A DNA stretch of 64,000 nucleotides from assembly GCA_024449915.1 (NCBI GenBank), contig JAMZAV010000108.1, positions 1,178,001 to 1,242,000 of the forward strand, in the 5' to 3' direction. This DNA comes from Sweltsa coloradensis. Lineage: Eukaryota; Arthropoda; Insecta; Plecoptera; Chloroperlidae. Position numbers and translations under genes: made by a program. Under the pieces are notes generated by a model that made no database searches, was not told where the DNA came from, and saw only the letters and a program-made list of their open reading frames with translations. Shown in pieces: positions 11,281-22,230 of the stretch (positions are counted from its first letter, which is position 1; each line of letters opens with the position of its first letter).

Positions 11281-12076
11281 GTTAATTGTGTGCGTCAATT
11301 TATTTTGACGTCATGTCGAGCTTACAATTCACAGCATACTGGCAACATATTAACTTTTGATCTTATTTTCAATTATAGGCGGCACCAAGCACACAATCAC
11401 ATCTCGATCCAACTTTACTCCACAACTCCACACACAACTTCACTTCCTCCCCTACCCCCTAGTGATTATCATACTTTCTAAGGTGGGTTTTTATACATAC
11501 TATTGTAATATAAGCTGTGAGCTATGCTGTTTGCAAAATGAAATAATAAAATATTATGGAATAATATAAAATATTTTATTTTTAAAGAATCATGAGGGGG
11601 GGAGGGGGCTGACTCGACCGTCTCTACAGCTCTTATTAGAATTGCTGCTAGTGACTACAAAATATTTTGCTGTAGAAAAACATAGGCCTAAATGTTGGTT
11701 GCCTAGAAAATTTCAAAGTGTCTTCTTCATAACGTAGGCTTAGGCTATAATATCAATAACTTAGTGATAGTTTTGTGAATATTCATGAGACCTTTGAGTG
11801 ATTTTCTGATTTACCTTCTCCAACATTTTTATTAGTCCAGTTTTTTTACCGTTTTTTTTGGGGGGGGCCCTGCAAATTTTTTCATGTTATTTTAAATACA
11901 ACTTTGAGTGATTTGCTGTCATATTTGAAATGTTCATAAAATGCGATCTATTTCATCCCGGGCCCTCCGCTATGCCAGTGTTAATAACCAACATGATTGT
12001 GGCGCGTCGTTTGCAACATATTAAAATAAATAATCACATTTGGTGCAACTGAGCGTGTGTGAGCTTGGACTCGCTA

Positions 12077-12078
<2 letters not shown>

Positions 12079-12112
<34 letters not shown>
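12079..12112. repeat. (AC)17 microsatellite
   Basis: Uninterrupted AC dinucleotides in MRGBP intron 2. Reading frames through it on either strand are chance. Confidence 0.97.
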
Positions 12113-12114
<2 letters not shown>

Positions 12115-12750
12115 ACATACAATGGGCATATCTGACAGTAGAAGGCATGGATACCTTGGGGGCAAAGGGAAAAGCAAGTGGCTTGCCATCGATGAGATGG
12201 TCCACCTTCCTGCCCGGCTAGTTCTAGGATTATTTTTACAGAGCGCCGGCAACGAGGTTGGAAGTAGCGGCCTTGGGACTGAGTATTTGAATTTTGAACA
12301 TTATAACATTTTTTGTAACTGCAAGGTTCCATTTAAAGTGTGCAGTTAGGTGAATTCTAGTGCATGTTGAAAATGATTTGTACGGCACGCTTATTGACTT
12401 TTAAGTTTTAACTAGTGACCTGGAGGCCTATTTACCAAAGGTAAGAATCTCTTCATTAAGAAATTTTGCTATTGGGCCTAATGTGCTGATTACATCTAGC
12501 TTGTAATATATCTGCCTACTTAGGGCTACTTAAACTATATAAAATAAACATGCTTTTAACAGGTTTTGTTTTCCGAAAATACACCAACTTGTTATTCTTA
12601 CTTAAATACCTCATCCTCTTATGTCTTCTTTCTTCTTTTCATATGCCCCCAATCAGCCTACTCGGCCATCATGTGCCTACCAGTAAACCACACAACCTAG
12701 CAATGCTTTATAAATAACCAGTGAAAATATTTGTCTGGGGAGAACACAGT

Positions 12751-13587
12751 GTAGGCCTGCCCCCTCATGCACAAAGGTTTACCGGCGTAAAGTTGCATCT
12801 CGTTAAAAATGGCAAGACTTGGGCAAATCCATATAGTACGTTAAATCATAGGGCTATAAAATCGTATACATTTTTTATCTTTGTAGATAGTTGCGTTAGA
12901 AGACTTACGTCCGCAAGTCGCTAGATGCGTCGGTAAAGTTGTGGCTGCTCTGGATGTGACGCAAATGTCGACCCTCGCTTTTTTGTATCACAAAATGAAT
13001 AATTCAACTAAATATTTTGTACCAACATAACATAGGGTACACAGTAAAGTAAGCAAGAAATGTGGAAATAGAGGGGAAAATGTGAAAAAGATTATAAAAA
13101 TTGAATAAAATTTGAACCCACAACCACAACCCTTGAAATAGAAATGCCTCTCGTTAACCACTACTCAAAAGTGGACAGTAAATATTGTGACTTTTGACCA
13201 CTACATACGTTGCAGGCTGCCAAAACACTTAATTTAATAAATGATTGCAGTTTTCTATCTGGAAATAGGCCTACTCTCTAAGTGCTAGAATAATTTATTT
13301 GTGTCATTTAGGTCTGGTTTGCTTGCATTTAGTTTCTATTGATCTCCAAACATTATCGCGGGAGACAGTTCCGCCAACTTTGCCAATATTTGTGTTCGCA
13401 ACTTTACCGACGCTGTCTATAGCCCAACTCTGGCACACATCACATCTGATTTTTAGTTATAGGTGCTTCGCACCAGGAACTAAAGAATACCAGAGGAGAG
13501 GCTTCGAGCCCCACGACCATTCCGCAAAACAGACGGACGATTTACTGACGCAAGTCTTACTCTTTGTGCATGAGGGGGCTGGCCTAC
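12751..13587. mobile_element. Terminal-inverted-repeat element in MRGBP intron 2
   Basis: GTAGGCCTGCCCCCTCATGC followed by ACAAAG at 12751 is matched by the inverted sequence ending at 13587, with one mismatch in 26. Inner parts are only partly symmetrical (AAGACTTACGTC and GCGTCGGTAAAGTTG recur inverted). No target duplication was seen. Confidence 0.6.
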
Positions 13588-13711
13588 TAAATCTAGCCCT
13601 ATGTTAATTAACACCACACACATCCATCTTTTTCCTACAACATTACCAACCAACATCTAACACGTTACGCCCTACCACATGACAATTGATAACGCATCAA
13701 CTGGCACTTAC

Positions 13712-13833
13712 CAAAGCTTGCAAGTCGTACAGAGTATTCAAGTGCTCCCATATTGTTTTGGAGTAGAATTCTTTATTCACCGAGGTCTCCAGCTTGTCCT
13801 TGATGCAAAGCATTTGAAAATTCTTTGTTACGC
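13712..13833 (-). CDS. MRGBP: MRGBP homologue, coding exon 2
   Basis: Middle coding exon, too short for an ORF list. Its reverse strand is preceded by a pyrimidine-rich tract ending TTATTATAG (acceptor) and followed by donor GTAAGT. It is 122 nt: two bases completing the split Gly, then 40 codons. The peptide begins VTKNFQMLCIKDKLETS and ends KTIWEHLNTLYDLQAL. Human MRGBP has VNRHFHMICIRDKFSQN and KVIWDHLSTMYDMQAL at the same place, so both ends and the exact length agree. This is the most conserved part of the EAF7/MRGBP family, and the conserved Trp of the IW(D/E)HL motif is present. The exon ends in phase 0. It lies 3.6 kb from exon 1 and 2.95 kb from exon 3. Confidence 0.93.
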
Positions 13834-14238
13834 CTATAATAAAACGGCAAAACCATCAGTTAGGTTATAGCATATCTGTAGAAGGTAGGCCTAGGTAGGT
13901 CTACAACTAGGCATAGGCATAGGGAGAAACTGGAGGATAGAAGAAGACAGGACTGGGGAAAATGTACAGGGTATTGAGAGCGCATGTACTTCATAACGGT
14001 TTTAGGAGGGCTATTTACATTTCAAGAGGAGATCATGGGTGGAAGTGTGAGAGGGGATCATGGGGAACTGACGTGGGGAAGTACAGTATTCTTGTTTGGC
14101 CAGAACAGTAGTTGAGTGGAATGGTCTGGCCGGGGGGGTGGTGGGGGAAAAGGAATTAAAAGGCTTTGTTGTGAAATTGAAATCACTGCCTATGAATAAA
14201 CCAGGCAGGGATGAGGATCAAGAGAAAACCAATGAGAG

Positions 14239-14741
14239 TTAAGGTGTGATTTCAGTTGTGGATGTGCGCGACGCGGATTTTTACTTTTTTTGATTTCACC
14301 TGTGGATACCCATGGCGGTGCCATCCGCAGATTTCCCAAATATTCATAGGCCTACCTTTTATTTTAATCACACAATAACTTATTACATGGGAAAAGCAAT
14401 TTTTAAATTACTTTGCATTAGGTAATTAAAATAAAACATATAGGCCCCTAACATAACATTTCCTTTTGAATCAAGTCTTTCTGTATGAAGTATCACTTCA
14501 TTCGGGACAAATGTCATGGATTTAGGTTATGTTGTTCACTTCTTACACATCAGATTTCCTGAATTTCTATTGGCTGCATGCGCGGACCATGGATATCGTC
14601 GGACAAAATATTGAATATTTTCAAAGTCACGGATCTGAATCCATCGAATCCTCGGATCGGAAAAGGAGCCCGCTAATTGGCTAAAAACTAGATCTGCGCC
14701 ACGCCACGCTGCGCGTTCCGCAACTGAAATCCCACCTTTAA
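14239..14741. mobile_element. Inverted-repeat element in MRGBP intron 1
   Basis: TTAAGGTGTGATTTCAGTTG at the left and the complement of TTAAAGGTGGGATTTCAGTT at the right, with further GC-rich partial matches inside. The flanks show no convincing target duplication. Confidence 0.6.
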
Positions 14742-15390
14742 GTAGCAATGAAGAGGATTGATGCAAGAGGGGAACCTGGAAGAAGATGAAAATCTAGAGG
14801 AAAGGGATAAAAAAAAGCCTGCCACCGTCTACTCAGTCACCTGCGCGAGAAGAAACAACATCAACAACCTCCGGTTTATCAAACCGCATAAGGAGAAATG
14901 ATACGGCTTGAACAGTAATTTTTGATAGGTATGCCTACCTATGTGTTAGGGTCTACGAACTTACTAGGGCCTAAGCGAGACTGGTCTAAAACAAGCCAGA
15001 GTGAACTTTGAAGCCGTGTCTCAAAGCTCCTTAGTCGGCGAAATAGTATAGGTATAGGTACCGTACTATTTTGCCGGAAGTGACGTAGGTACCCTAGTAA
15101 GTTGGCTTCCAAAGCTCGAAGTCATTACACTTTTAGTCAATAGCAGTTAGGAACCGAAAGTGTTGAATTGGTGACTACTAGCTAACTAGGTAGGGCCTAC
15201 TAAAGATGGTAGACGCCGGTTCCCAACTTAACAGGAATGGAATTCCGGACAAAGCCTCATATGATTGGGGGGGGGGGTAACACTAATTTTTTTACTACAA
15301 CCATCCATTTTACTCAACTAAAGATCTTTTTTTATGAAAGTATGGAACACAGGATCAACTTATAGAAATTAGAGTGTTGTGAATTATGAA

Positions 15391-15870
15391 TAGGGATGAC
15401 GAAACCCGACTTTTTTACGACCCGGGTACCCGTCCACATTACCCGCGGGTTACCTAGGTAGTAGTACAAAAAAACGGGTGAGGTGTCTAATGAACTGCGA
15501 AGAAACGCGCTCATCAATTATCGTAATATCTCAGACGTAATGCTGTTCTATAAACAATGAAGTGCCGATGAAGTAGTATTTCCTAATCACGAAAGAGAAC
15601 AGCATTAAGATAACACTTAGGCCTACTGTTCCTTGCATCTGCTTTATATCTTGTCACAAGGCGTTGGCGCAGGGCGAGGGGGGGGGGGCTTAAGTGGGAA
15701 TGCTGGCGCTCAGATAATTGTAACAAGATAAGGAAAGGCCAGCCTCTGCAGTATCTCTATTCCCATGTGCTTATAATTTCAGTTATCACCATGGGTGATA
15801 GCTTTTGGCTTCTAGCAGATAGAAAACATTAGGCTAGAGATGTCAAACCGGGTACCCATCGTCTTCCCTA
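15391..15870. mobile_element. 480-bp hAT-type MITE with 8-bp target duplication
   Basis: The left end TAGGGATGACGA and right end TCGTCTTCCCTA form imperfect inverted termini. The octamer ATTATGAA lies immediately outside both (15383-15390 and 15871-15878). Inner GGGTACCC motifs flank both ends. An 8-bp duplication with TAGGG-type termini is typical of hAT. In MRGBP intron 1. Confidence 0.8.
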
Positions 15871-16271
15871 ATTATGAATATCTTAGGCGTTGAATACTTT
15901 TAGTAATGATTCAAGGATATTTAGATATAGCTAGGCCTAGCAATACAAAATTCAAAATGCGAACAGAACATAAACAATGAACATCGCAAGCAAAAGTACA
16001 CAGTTCACCGCTCAAATCGTAGCCTACGTGCCATGCCGACTGTCCAGACAAAACAAAATGTGTTTGTGCCTGTGCCGCCCGCTGCGTACGGGCAGCGGTT
16101 GAGTACAAAGAGAGCAGCTGATTGCAACCGAATGGCAGAGATCGGGAACAAATTACAAAGTTGAAACATATTGCGAGTGATTCTAGCCTACATCGAAAAC
16201 TAAGAGGATGAATAATAATGCTTTTAGACGATTATACACGAATTCTATTAATATGTAGTGAACATTAGTGT

Positions 16272-16382
16272 TTTTTACAAATTCCGGACAAAGTGACGTC
16301 CGGAACGGGTCAATTCCTCCATCCGGACGTATGTGTTGAAATCCTGACTGTCCGGAGGAATTCCGGACGGTTGGCAACCCTA
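16272..16382 (-). mobile_element. TCCGGAC-rich element end
   Basis: Read on the minus strand the segment starts CTAGGGTTGCCAACCGTCCG and carries five TCCGGA/TCCGGAC motifs in about 100 bp. The start resembles a hAT-type terminus. A related ATTCCGGACAAAG occurs at 15240. No partner end was located. Confidence 0.4.
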
Positions 16383-16707
16383 GACGTAAATGATCTCCAA
16401 CAGATTTCGCTACCATCTAGTCATCATGTTCTTTGGACATTGGACAGCTTTAGTGATTAGCATTTAGCAACTAATTATTCCCCGACAATAGTTGACTAAC
16501 ATATTAGCTAGCCTAGTATAGGCCTAGGTCTATACTTGGAGCTTCGAGATTGAGACACGGCCTGAATTTCAACAAATAGTGTCATGAGTCTCTGAGACGG
16601 AATTTATCGGATCATTGGTTGGTCTTGTGTCTGCTGGACTAGGCCTAGGCCCTTAAGTAAATAATGGCCGACGAAAGGGCTCCTCATTAGGACATTCCAA
16701 TTTATTT

Positions 16708-16942
16708 GGTACTTCTTCGGCTAGGGGGGTCCAACTTTTATATAGCCTACACTGTAACGGAAAGGATTTCGGGTGCGCTCTTATCGATTATATCCTAGAA
16801 CTAGCGCGGCGCACTGTAGCCAGCGGAAAGTTCGGCTAACCTAACGAAAGTAGGCTACACGTTTAACATAAGTAGTAACAAGGCAATATAGCAGTGTTAA
16901 CAAGGTGCATAAAAGTTGGACCCCCCTAGCCGAAGAAGTGCC
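16708..16942. mobile_element. 235-bp MITE with 8-bp target duplication
   Basis: GGTACTTCTTCGGCTAGGGG followed by GGTCCAACTTTTAT at the left is the near-exact complement of the right end (one mismatch in about 33). ATTTATTT flanks both ends (16700-16707 and 16943-16950). In MRGBP intron 1. Confidence 0.82.
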
Positions 16943-17450
16943 ATTTATTTGGCTATAACACATTGAGATTTAAAGCAAATCAACCAAGGTAAGGTACGCT
17001 TGGAGGTAAGGCAATACAGTAGGGTAGAGTAGGGCCTAGCTACTACTGCATTGCCAACCCTCTCAAAAGAAAATAGGCTAGTATGCTTACAAGCTAGGGC
17101 CTAGAGGCCTAGCCCTAGCCTAGCATCGAACTAGGAAAAAATGGCCTTGCCATGTTTAAAATAACGAGTAGCCTAGGTCTGTGCAAACATTTAGGTGTAA
17201 GCCCTATGCCTATCAGAGTTTGACTAATCAAGCTTACTATTGAAAAAATAAAACAACAAAATGTCGGCGTGGTATTTGAATTGAAGGCTTGCTTGCGAGC
17301 AACGAAAACCCCTGGGGCAAAACCTGGGCTTTCCTAGTAGGCCGCTAGGTAGACAAGCCAAGCCCAGCCCAGCCAGTGACCCGGGCCAAGAGACGAAGCA
17401 TATTATACCCCAGCTAAGGTAGGGAATTGAAAAATCAATTGCAAACTTAC

Positions 17451-17571
17451 CCACAGGTTTGTGACCATTCATTGCTAAGAAAAGTTGCACCTCGTTCTCT
17501 ACGTTCCACTCAAAGTCATCAGCAGTGACATGTTCCGGCTTCGTTTTGACAGCCATGATGTTTTTGGACAT
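17451..17571 (-). CDS. MRGBP: MRGBP homologue, coding exon 1
   Basis: First coding exon of an MRG/MORF4L-binding protein, a small subunit of the NuA4/TIP60 histone acetyltransferase that contacts MRG15/MRGX in the nucleus. Seen: 40 codons plus one base. The stretch FEWNVENEVQLFLAMNGHKP aligns with the human N-terminal segment [20 protein letters not shown]. The exon ends AAA CCT GTG G followed by the consensus donor GTAAGT (17450-17445), so the Gly after Pro-Val is split across the intron (phase 1). I chose the ATG at 17571. A second in-frame ATG five codons later has A at -3 and G at +4, a stronger initiation context, and could be the real start. The open frame continues past the donor to 17224, but that part is intronic and has no resemblance to the family. 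Homology is recognised by eye; confidence is high because exons 2 and 3 continue the family alignment in phase. Confidence 0.9.
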
Positions 17572-18265
17572 GTTTCTTTGTTTGAAAGGTGAAAATCGAT
17601 TAGTCGAGAAAGTAAGTCACAGCCATATATAATTTCTCAGGGTAGGCTTGAGAATCGTGGCGGCGTTGCCGAAATGAACACTTGTTCGAAAGCGGTCTAT
17701 ACGAAATAAGTGTCGTGTTCAGTGAAGTAACAAGTGTTTTTTTAAATTGTCTGATAATTGTGAGATAAATAATGTGTAAATATGATTTTACAATGCTGGA
17801 ACCTTTCAGGTATGTGATCATCTAACATCATAATTTTATGCAGTATCCTAATCATGACATGGGGAGTCTAGCTTAGGGCTGCATAAGCATGAAAACGACA
17901 CAATATTAGACAAAAATGTCAATTCTCAATCTCAAAAGGGCTCGCCACTGGGCCTAGGTAGTTTGGTTTATTGTACCTTTTCTTAGCACATTCGCCTTTA
18001 TCTTTACACGTATCGACATATTTAACGTCGCTGTCATGTAACTGCTTGCACCGAGACACTTTTGTCCAAAGTTAGGTTATGTTATCTAATGTGTTCTTTC
18101 AATCAGCTTTTATCACGTTGTAGAGACTAGAAGTCGTTAAAAACTCTAGTTTCCAGATTTGTGCACGGTGCACGTTACCTGTATGATAAGGGACAACGAA
18201 GGACAAACTCTTTCTCAAGATAACAATTTAAAATGTGACAATCTTTTGTCAGCCTGCCATGGAGA

Positions 18266-18811
18266 CAGGGGCGTAGGAACGGGGGGGATGGGGGGGAAAC
18301 TCCCCCCTCCACTTGTTGGTTTGACCCCCCCAGTGGGGGGGTCAAGCCAGGTATGGGTGTCATTTGCTAACTTATAGCTTGTTGGGTGATTTTTAGGATT
18401 TTACTACAGTCGGGCTTGCAAACAAAAAGGAAGGTTTTTGTTAACATTTTTTAGAAAGATTCAGTAATAAAGAGACGTGATTTCGAGACTAGACTATAGC
18501 CATCTGATTTTAGACTAATATTCATGTTGTGTGCAGTGTTTTCACTCCCAAGCAGACTGTCGACCGATTTCAGTCAGGTAATCAATCTTCATGCAATATT
18601 AGCTTCAAAATGTAACCCTTATTCATAGTTAAAATTCGCCTGAAAACGTGTTTTAGGCCACCTATCAAGGGCACCTTTTGAAAAAAATCTCGCCTGCGGC
18701 GAAAAAGCCTCCGGCGGCTGGGGCTTCGCCCCAGACCCCGGTTTGCCCACCCAACCTCGTAGTCAACTTGAATGTGACCCCCCCACTAAAAAAATAGTTC
18801 CTACGCCACTG
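18266..18811. mobile_element. 546-bp hAT MITE with perfect 8-bp target duplication
   Basis: Left terminus CAGGGGCGTAGGAAC; right terminus, on the complementary strand, CAGTGGCGTAGGAAC (one mismatch in 15). CATGGAGA is duplicated exactly at 18258-18265 and 18812-18819. The interior is G- and C-rich at both ends, with CGCCTGCGGCG and GGGGCTTCGCCCC blocks near the right end. No transposase. Confidence 0.92.
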
Positions 18812-19610
18812 CATGGAGAACGATATTTTCAACTAGGGAAACGCCAAAGTCGTTGTTAGACGAGTGAGCGAGCCATGTGTTGAGTACCCGGGAACATTTG
18901 CATTCAAGTTAGATTATATTGTAGTATAAATAATAGTGTTTTTAACCCCACCCCCACCCATCCCATGAGATTCCGATTTTGATTACGTAGCCAATTATTA
19001 CCATGCTATTGTCATTTTCGATTTAATACATGTTTTTAAGCATTTGAAAGTTGCAAATTCGAAAATATTTCATATTTTCACCTTCAGCGATTAGGGGTAG
19101 GCCTACTGACGGCTGGAGTTTACAAACAGACCATGTACTTTTTTCTACCACTGCGAATTCAGTGAATTTGTCAAATTAATTGTGTAAATCTGATCAAGTC
19201 TCGTCGAGTTCTTTTCTTTTGTGTACTACTCCCGTATCCGTATCCGTGCTTGTCGGAAGATATCAGTAGCTGATAGTGATACGCTGACGGCTGACTTGCG
19301 TTCGGTCTGCGGTCGTAAAAAGCTCATATATCGATGAATCTTGAGTTACCGTTCACGGTACCGGGTAAGTGGAAGGTGAACCCCTACGCCTTGAACGACA
19401 GACATAACAATATTGGCATGAATCAACTTGTAGGGGGGGGGGGGGGCAAGAACACATCAATTCAATTTATTATTATTCATTTGTGATTATTGTGTTTTGA
19501 TATTATCGCTTTACCTAATCATGGGCTTTACTAAGCATATAAGTATGTATAACACTGTTTCACTCAACGAATGAGAGAGGCTAATAATAATGGTATGGAT
19601 GGATATCCAC

Positions 19611-20380
19611 TAGGAAAACGCTTAAGTCCAGCCGCGTTGTTGGATGAGCGTAATTGGTGCATTGAGCTGCCATGTGTTATGCGAATTTTCTGTTGTTCTG
19701 TGGAAAAATCATTACTAAGTTAAATTTTTTTTTAATTAAATTTAATTTAATAAAAAATTAACTTTAATTTTTTAATTAATCGTAATTGTTAAAAAAAATC
19801 GTAAATTTGCGATTTTTATAAGAAATAATTTCTCGATTGCGCTCAAATTTAACACTAATATATTAATTCATAAAATTAAAGTTCTGCGAAAAAATCATTA
19901 CAATCGGATAAAGCATGTAGGTGTTATAAGTCAAAGAATTGTTAAAAAAAAAAAAAACGTAAAATTTCGATTTTAATGATAAATATTTTTTCAATTGCGC
20001 TCAAATTTCACAAGAATATCTTAATTCATAAAATAAAGGTTCTGTGCAAACATCATCAAAATCGGAGAAAGTATAGGTGTTATAAGTCGAAGAAATGTTT
20101 TAAAAATCGAAAAAAATCGTAAAATTGCGATTTTCATGAGAAATAGTTTTCCGATTGCGCTCAAAAACGTGGCAGTTCTAAGTTTAGAGATTTCAAAGGC
20201 CTCCATAAAATTTCATCGCAATCGGAGTATCGGTTTAGCCGGAATCGTGTGGACAAAAATACAAAAAAAAAGAAAGAAAGAAAGAAAGAAAAAAAAAAAA
20301 CATTCCGGATTTTTTTCTCCAGTGTAGTAGAATGGAATCTTCGCTTCGCTCGCTACGCTCGCTATACGCTCATCCAATAA
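19611..20380. mobile_element. Repeat family with internal tandem units, copy A
   Basis: It starts TAGGAAAACGCTTAAGTCC, then GCGTTGTTGGATGAGCG, and ends CGCTCATCCAATAA, so GGATGAGCG is an inverted terminus. Inside are about 2.5 tandem units of roughly 155 bp (GATTTTCATGAGAAATA; TTGCGCTCAAATTTCACA; AAGGTTCTGTG; TAGGTGTTATAAGTCGAAG). Then come a unique end (CGGTTTAGCCGGAATCGTGT), an A-rich run and CTTCGCTTCGCTCGCTACGC. Copies B and C lie at 30915-31683 and 53098-53861. Confidence 0.8.
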
Positions 20381-20598
20381 CACTAGCTTGTTAGTTGTTC
20401 GACTACGGTACTTCGAATGTTTGGCTTACATTCCACAAATAACATTTTTACTAAAACCAGCGCTGTGAAATCAGTTATGGGTGTTGGCTGACGATATACA
20501 ATAAAGTCTTAGTACAAATTTATGTACTAATGTATCTATTTATTTGTTTTAATGTAATAAAAAAGGAATAAATACAAAAATCTGTGTAAATAATTGTA

Positions 20599-20948
20599 AT
20601 TTAAAAGTAAAGTTTGTGGCAGCTAGTAAGGTGCAGGGTATACATGTAATAATCGTCTGTTTATTTAATATGCTTAGTAAGCAGAGCGTTCAAGTTTCCT
20701 TGAATTCAAGGACAAAACATAACAAAACGTGTAAAGATAATAAAATACAACAATACATCCTTCAGATTGATTATGTTTTGTCAATTCAAGGAAACATGAA
20801 CGAACCATTGAACCGTCTAAGTCGGTATTAGAATCAGATTTAGTGATAGCTTTGCTAACTAATAAGCATAATATTAAATAAACAGACGATGCTTACATTA
20901 ATTTTATACCCTGCACTTTACTAGCTGCCACAAACTTTACTTTTAAAT
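20599..20948. mobile_element. 350-bp inverted-repeat element
   Basis: ATTTAAAAGTAAAGTTTGTG followed by GCAGCTAGTAAGGTGCAGGG at the left is matched by the inverted right end with one mismatch in 40 or more. Inner arms also pair (AATCGTCTGTTTATTTAATA against its near-complement around 20880). No transposase. Confidence 0.8.
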
Positions 20949-21228
20949 AATTATTATTTAAATTATCATAACATTAGGGTAGAAAAGGTGAAAGGCTCAA
21001 AGGTAGCGGGCCGGTAGCCAGTGGCGGTAATTAGTGCGCCTTGTCCGATGCACAGATATTCTTTCATTGTTCTTCTGCCAATTTGCTTTATTTTTGAATA
21101 ATTTAAATATCACTTACATTTATTCACATTTCCGATTTGGCGTCTACAAAAATTTTGTAACATGACACGATTTTCGCTTTCTTCAAATGTCTCAACGCGA
21201 GACAGTAAACGCACCATAACGCCGATAG

Positions 21229-21961
21229 CAGGGGTGACGCTAGGGGGAGGGGTCGCGAGGGGGGGTGGTCGCCCCCCCATGAACCGTCTCCGCCCCCCTG
21301 CCGCCCCCCCAACCAACGTGTTATACTAGGCCTATTTTTTTACTGTGACAATAATTTAGCAAACGCAATGCGAGTGAAATTCATAAATATTTTCTGTCTA
21401 TATTTTAGTCAAGTTGATTTTGTTGATTTACTTTATTTCTTTATTTGACGTAGACGCACAATTTTGGTTTGTCTTTGACAGCTCCTTTGTTTTGTTTTTT
21501 GTTTTGTTTTCGCGCGAGCGATAAGGTTGAAGTTCCCGGATCGCCAGTAGGCTCCTTGTATTGAGTACCCAGCACTACCAAAAACGCAGTATTTGTTTTG
21601 CGTGCCGGCATTTTTCGGCATTTTTCATATATTACTAATGGCTTTTCCAATTGGAAAAATGCTTTATCGACGGATAAGGGACTTGAACAACATAAAAACA
21701 GTCAGGGTCATAAAAATAGCTGTATTGCGTGGGCGACGTACAAAGAAAATAATTCTAAGGGTGTCCAGTCAGTAGTCTATACCCAGATTAACACGGGACT
21801 AGCAGACGCGTTATTGTTTACCGCGCTGTGCAGGGTATTTCACAGAGTGGCACGATGTTCTAGGAGGGGGGGGGAGATTAGATTTACAAGATTTGCCCCC
21901 CCAACCATTGTACTCGCCCCCTAGTCGCCCCCCCTTATGTAAGATCCTAGCGTCGCCCCTG
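21229..21961. mobile_element. 733-bp hAT element with perfect 8-bp target duplication
   Basis: Left terminus CAGGGGTGACGCTAGG; right terminus, complementary strand, CAGGGGCGACGCTAGG. GCCGATAG is duplicated exactly at 21221-21228 and 21962-21969. It is an internal deletion derivative of an autonomous hAT because it retains a piece of transposase zinc finger (21560-21780). Confidence 0.92.
21560..21780 (+). pseudogene. hAT transposase zf-TTF domain remnant, frameshifted
   Basis: One frame reads ICFACRHFSAF, the CFxCRxF motif of TTF-type zinc fingers in ZMYM/DUF4371-like hAT transposases. It is followed after a frameshift by GFSNWKNALSTDKGLEQHKN and SQGHKNSCIAWATYKENNSK, the usual GFxNWKxAL...GLxxHxxSxxHK segment of the same domain. 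Stops precede and separate the parts. Only this exon-sized piece survives between the termini of the 733-bp element. Confidence 0.75.
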
Positions 21962-22230
21962 GCCGATAGAGAGCGCGACAATCTCTAAATACACCGTACA
22001 TGTTTGTAATGTGACCGATAGAGAACAGGACAATCTCTAAATGAAAAGCTGCCCTTGGCAGCTCTGTGTCCACGGAATGGCTGCAACAGCTGATACGCCA
22101 CGGCCGCGCAACAGCGGCTGCGCTGTGCAGTTTGCACCCATGTAGAGGAATGGAGGTTCGATGCCACTGTTCGGCAGTCCTGATTGAAATATAAGAACGC
22201 TGGGATTGCCAACAGTCCTAGGATATCACT

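Noticed and set aside
12021..12349. Overlapping frames of 72-103 codons on both strands
   Set aside because: They run through the (AC)17 microsatellite. The Cys/Val and Thr/His runs are translation of the repeat, and no splice or family evidence exists.
17224..17450. Continuation of the MRGBP exon 1 frame for about 75 codons
   Set aside because: It lies after a consensus GTAAGT donor, and exon 2 supplies the family sequence in correct phase.
20021..20206. Short frames such as KLFLMKIAILRFFSIF that recur at 31106-31315
   Set aside because: They are translations of the internal tandem unit of the repeat family. The recurrence is explained by the repeat.
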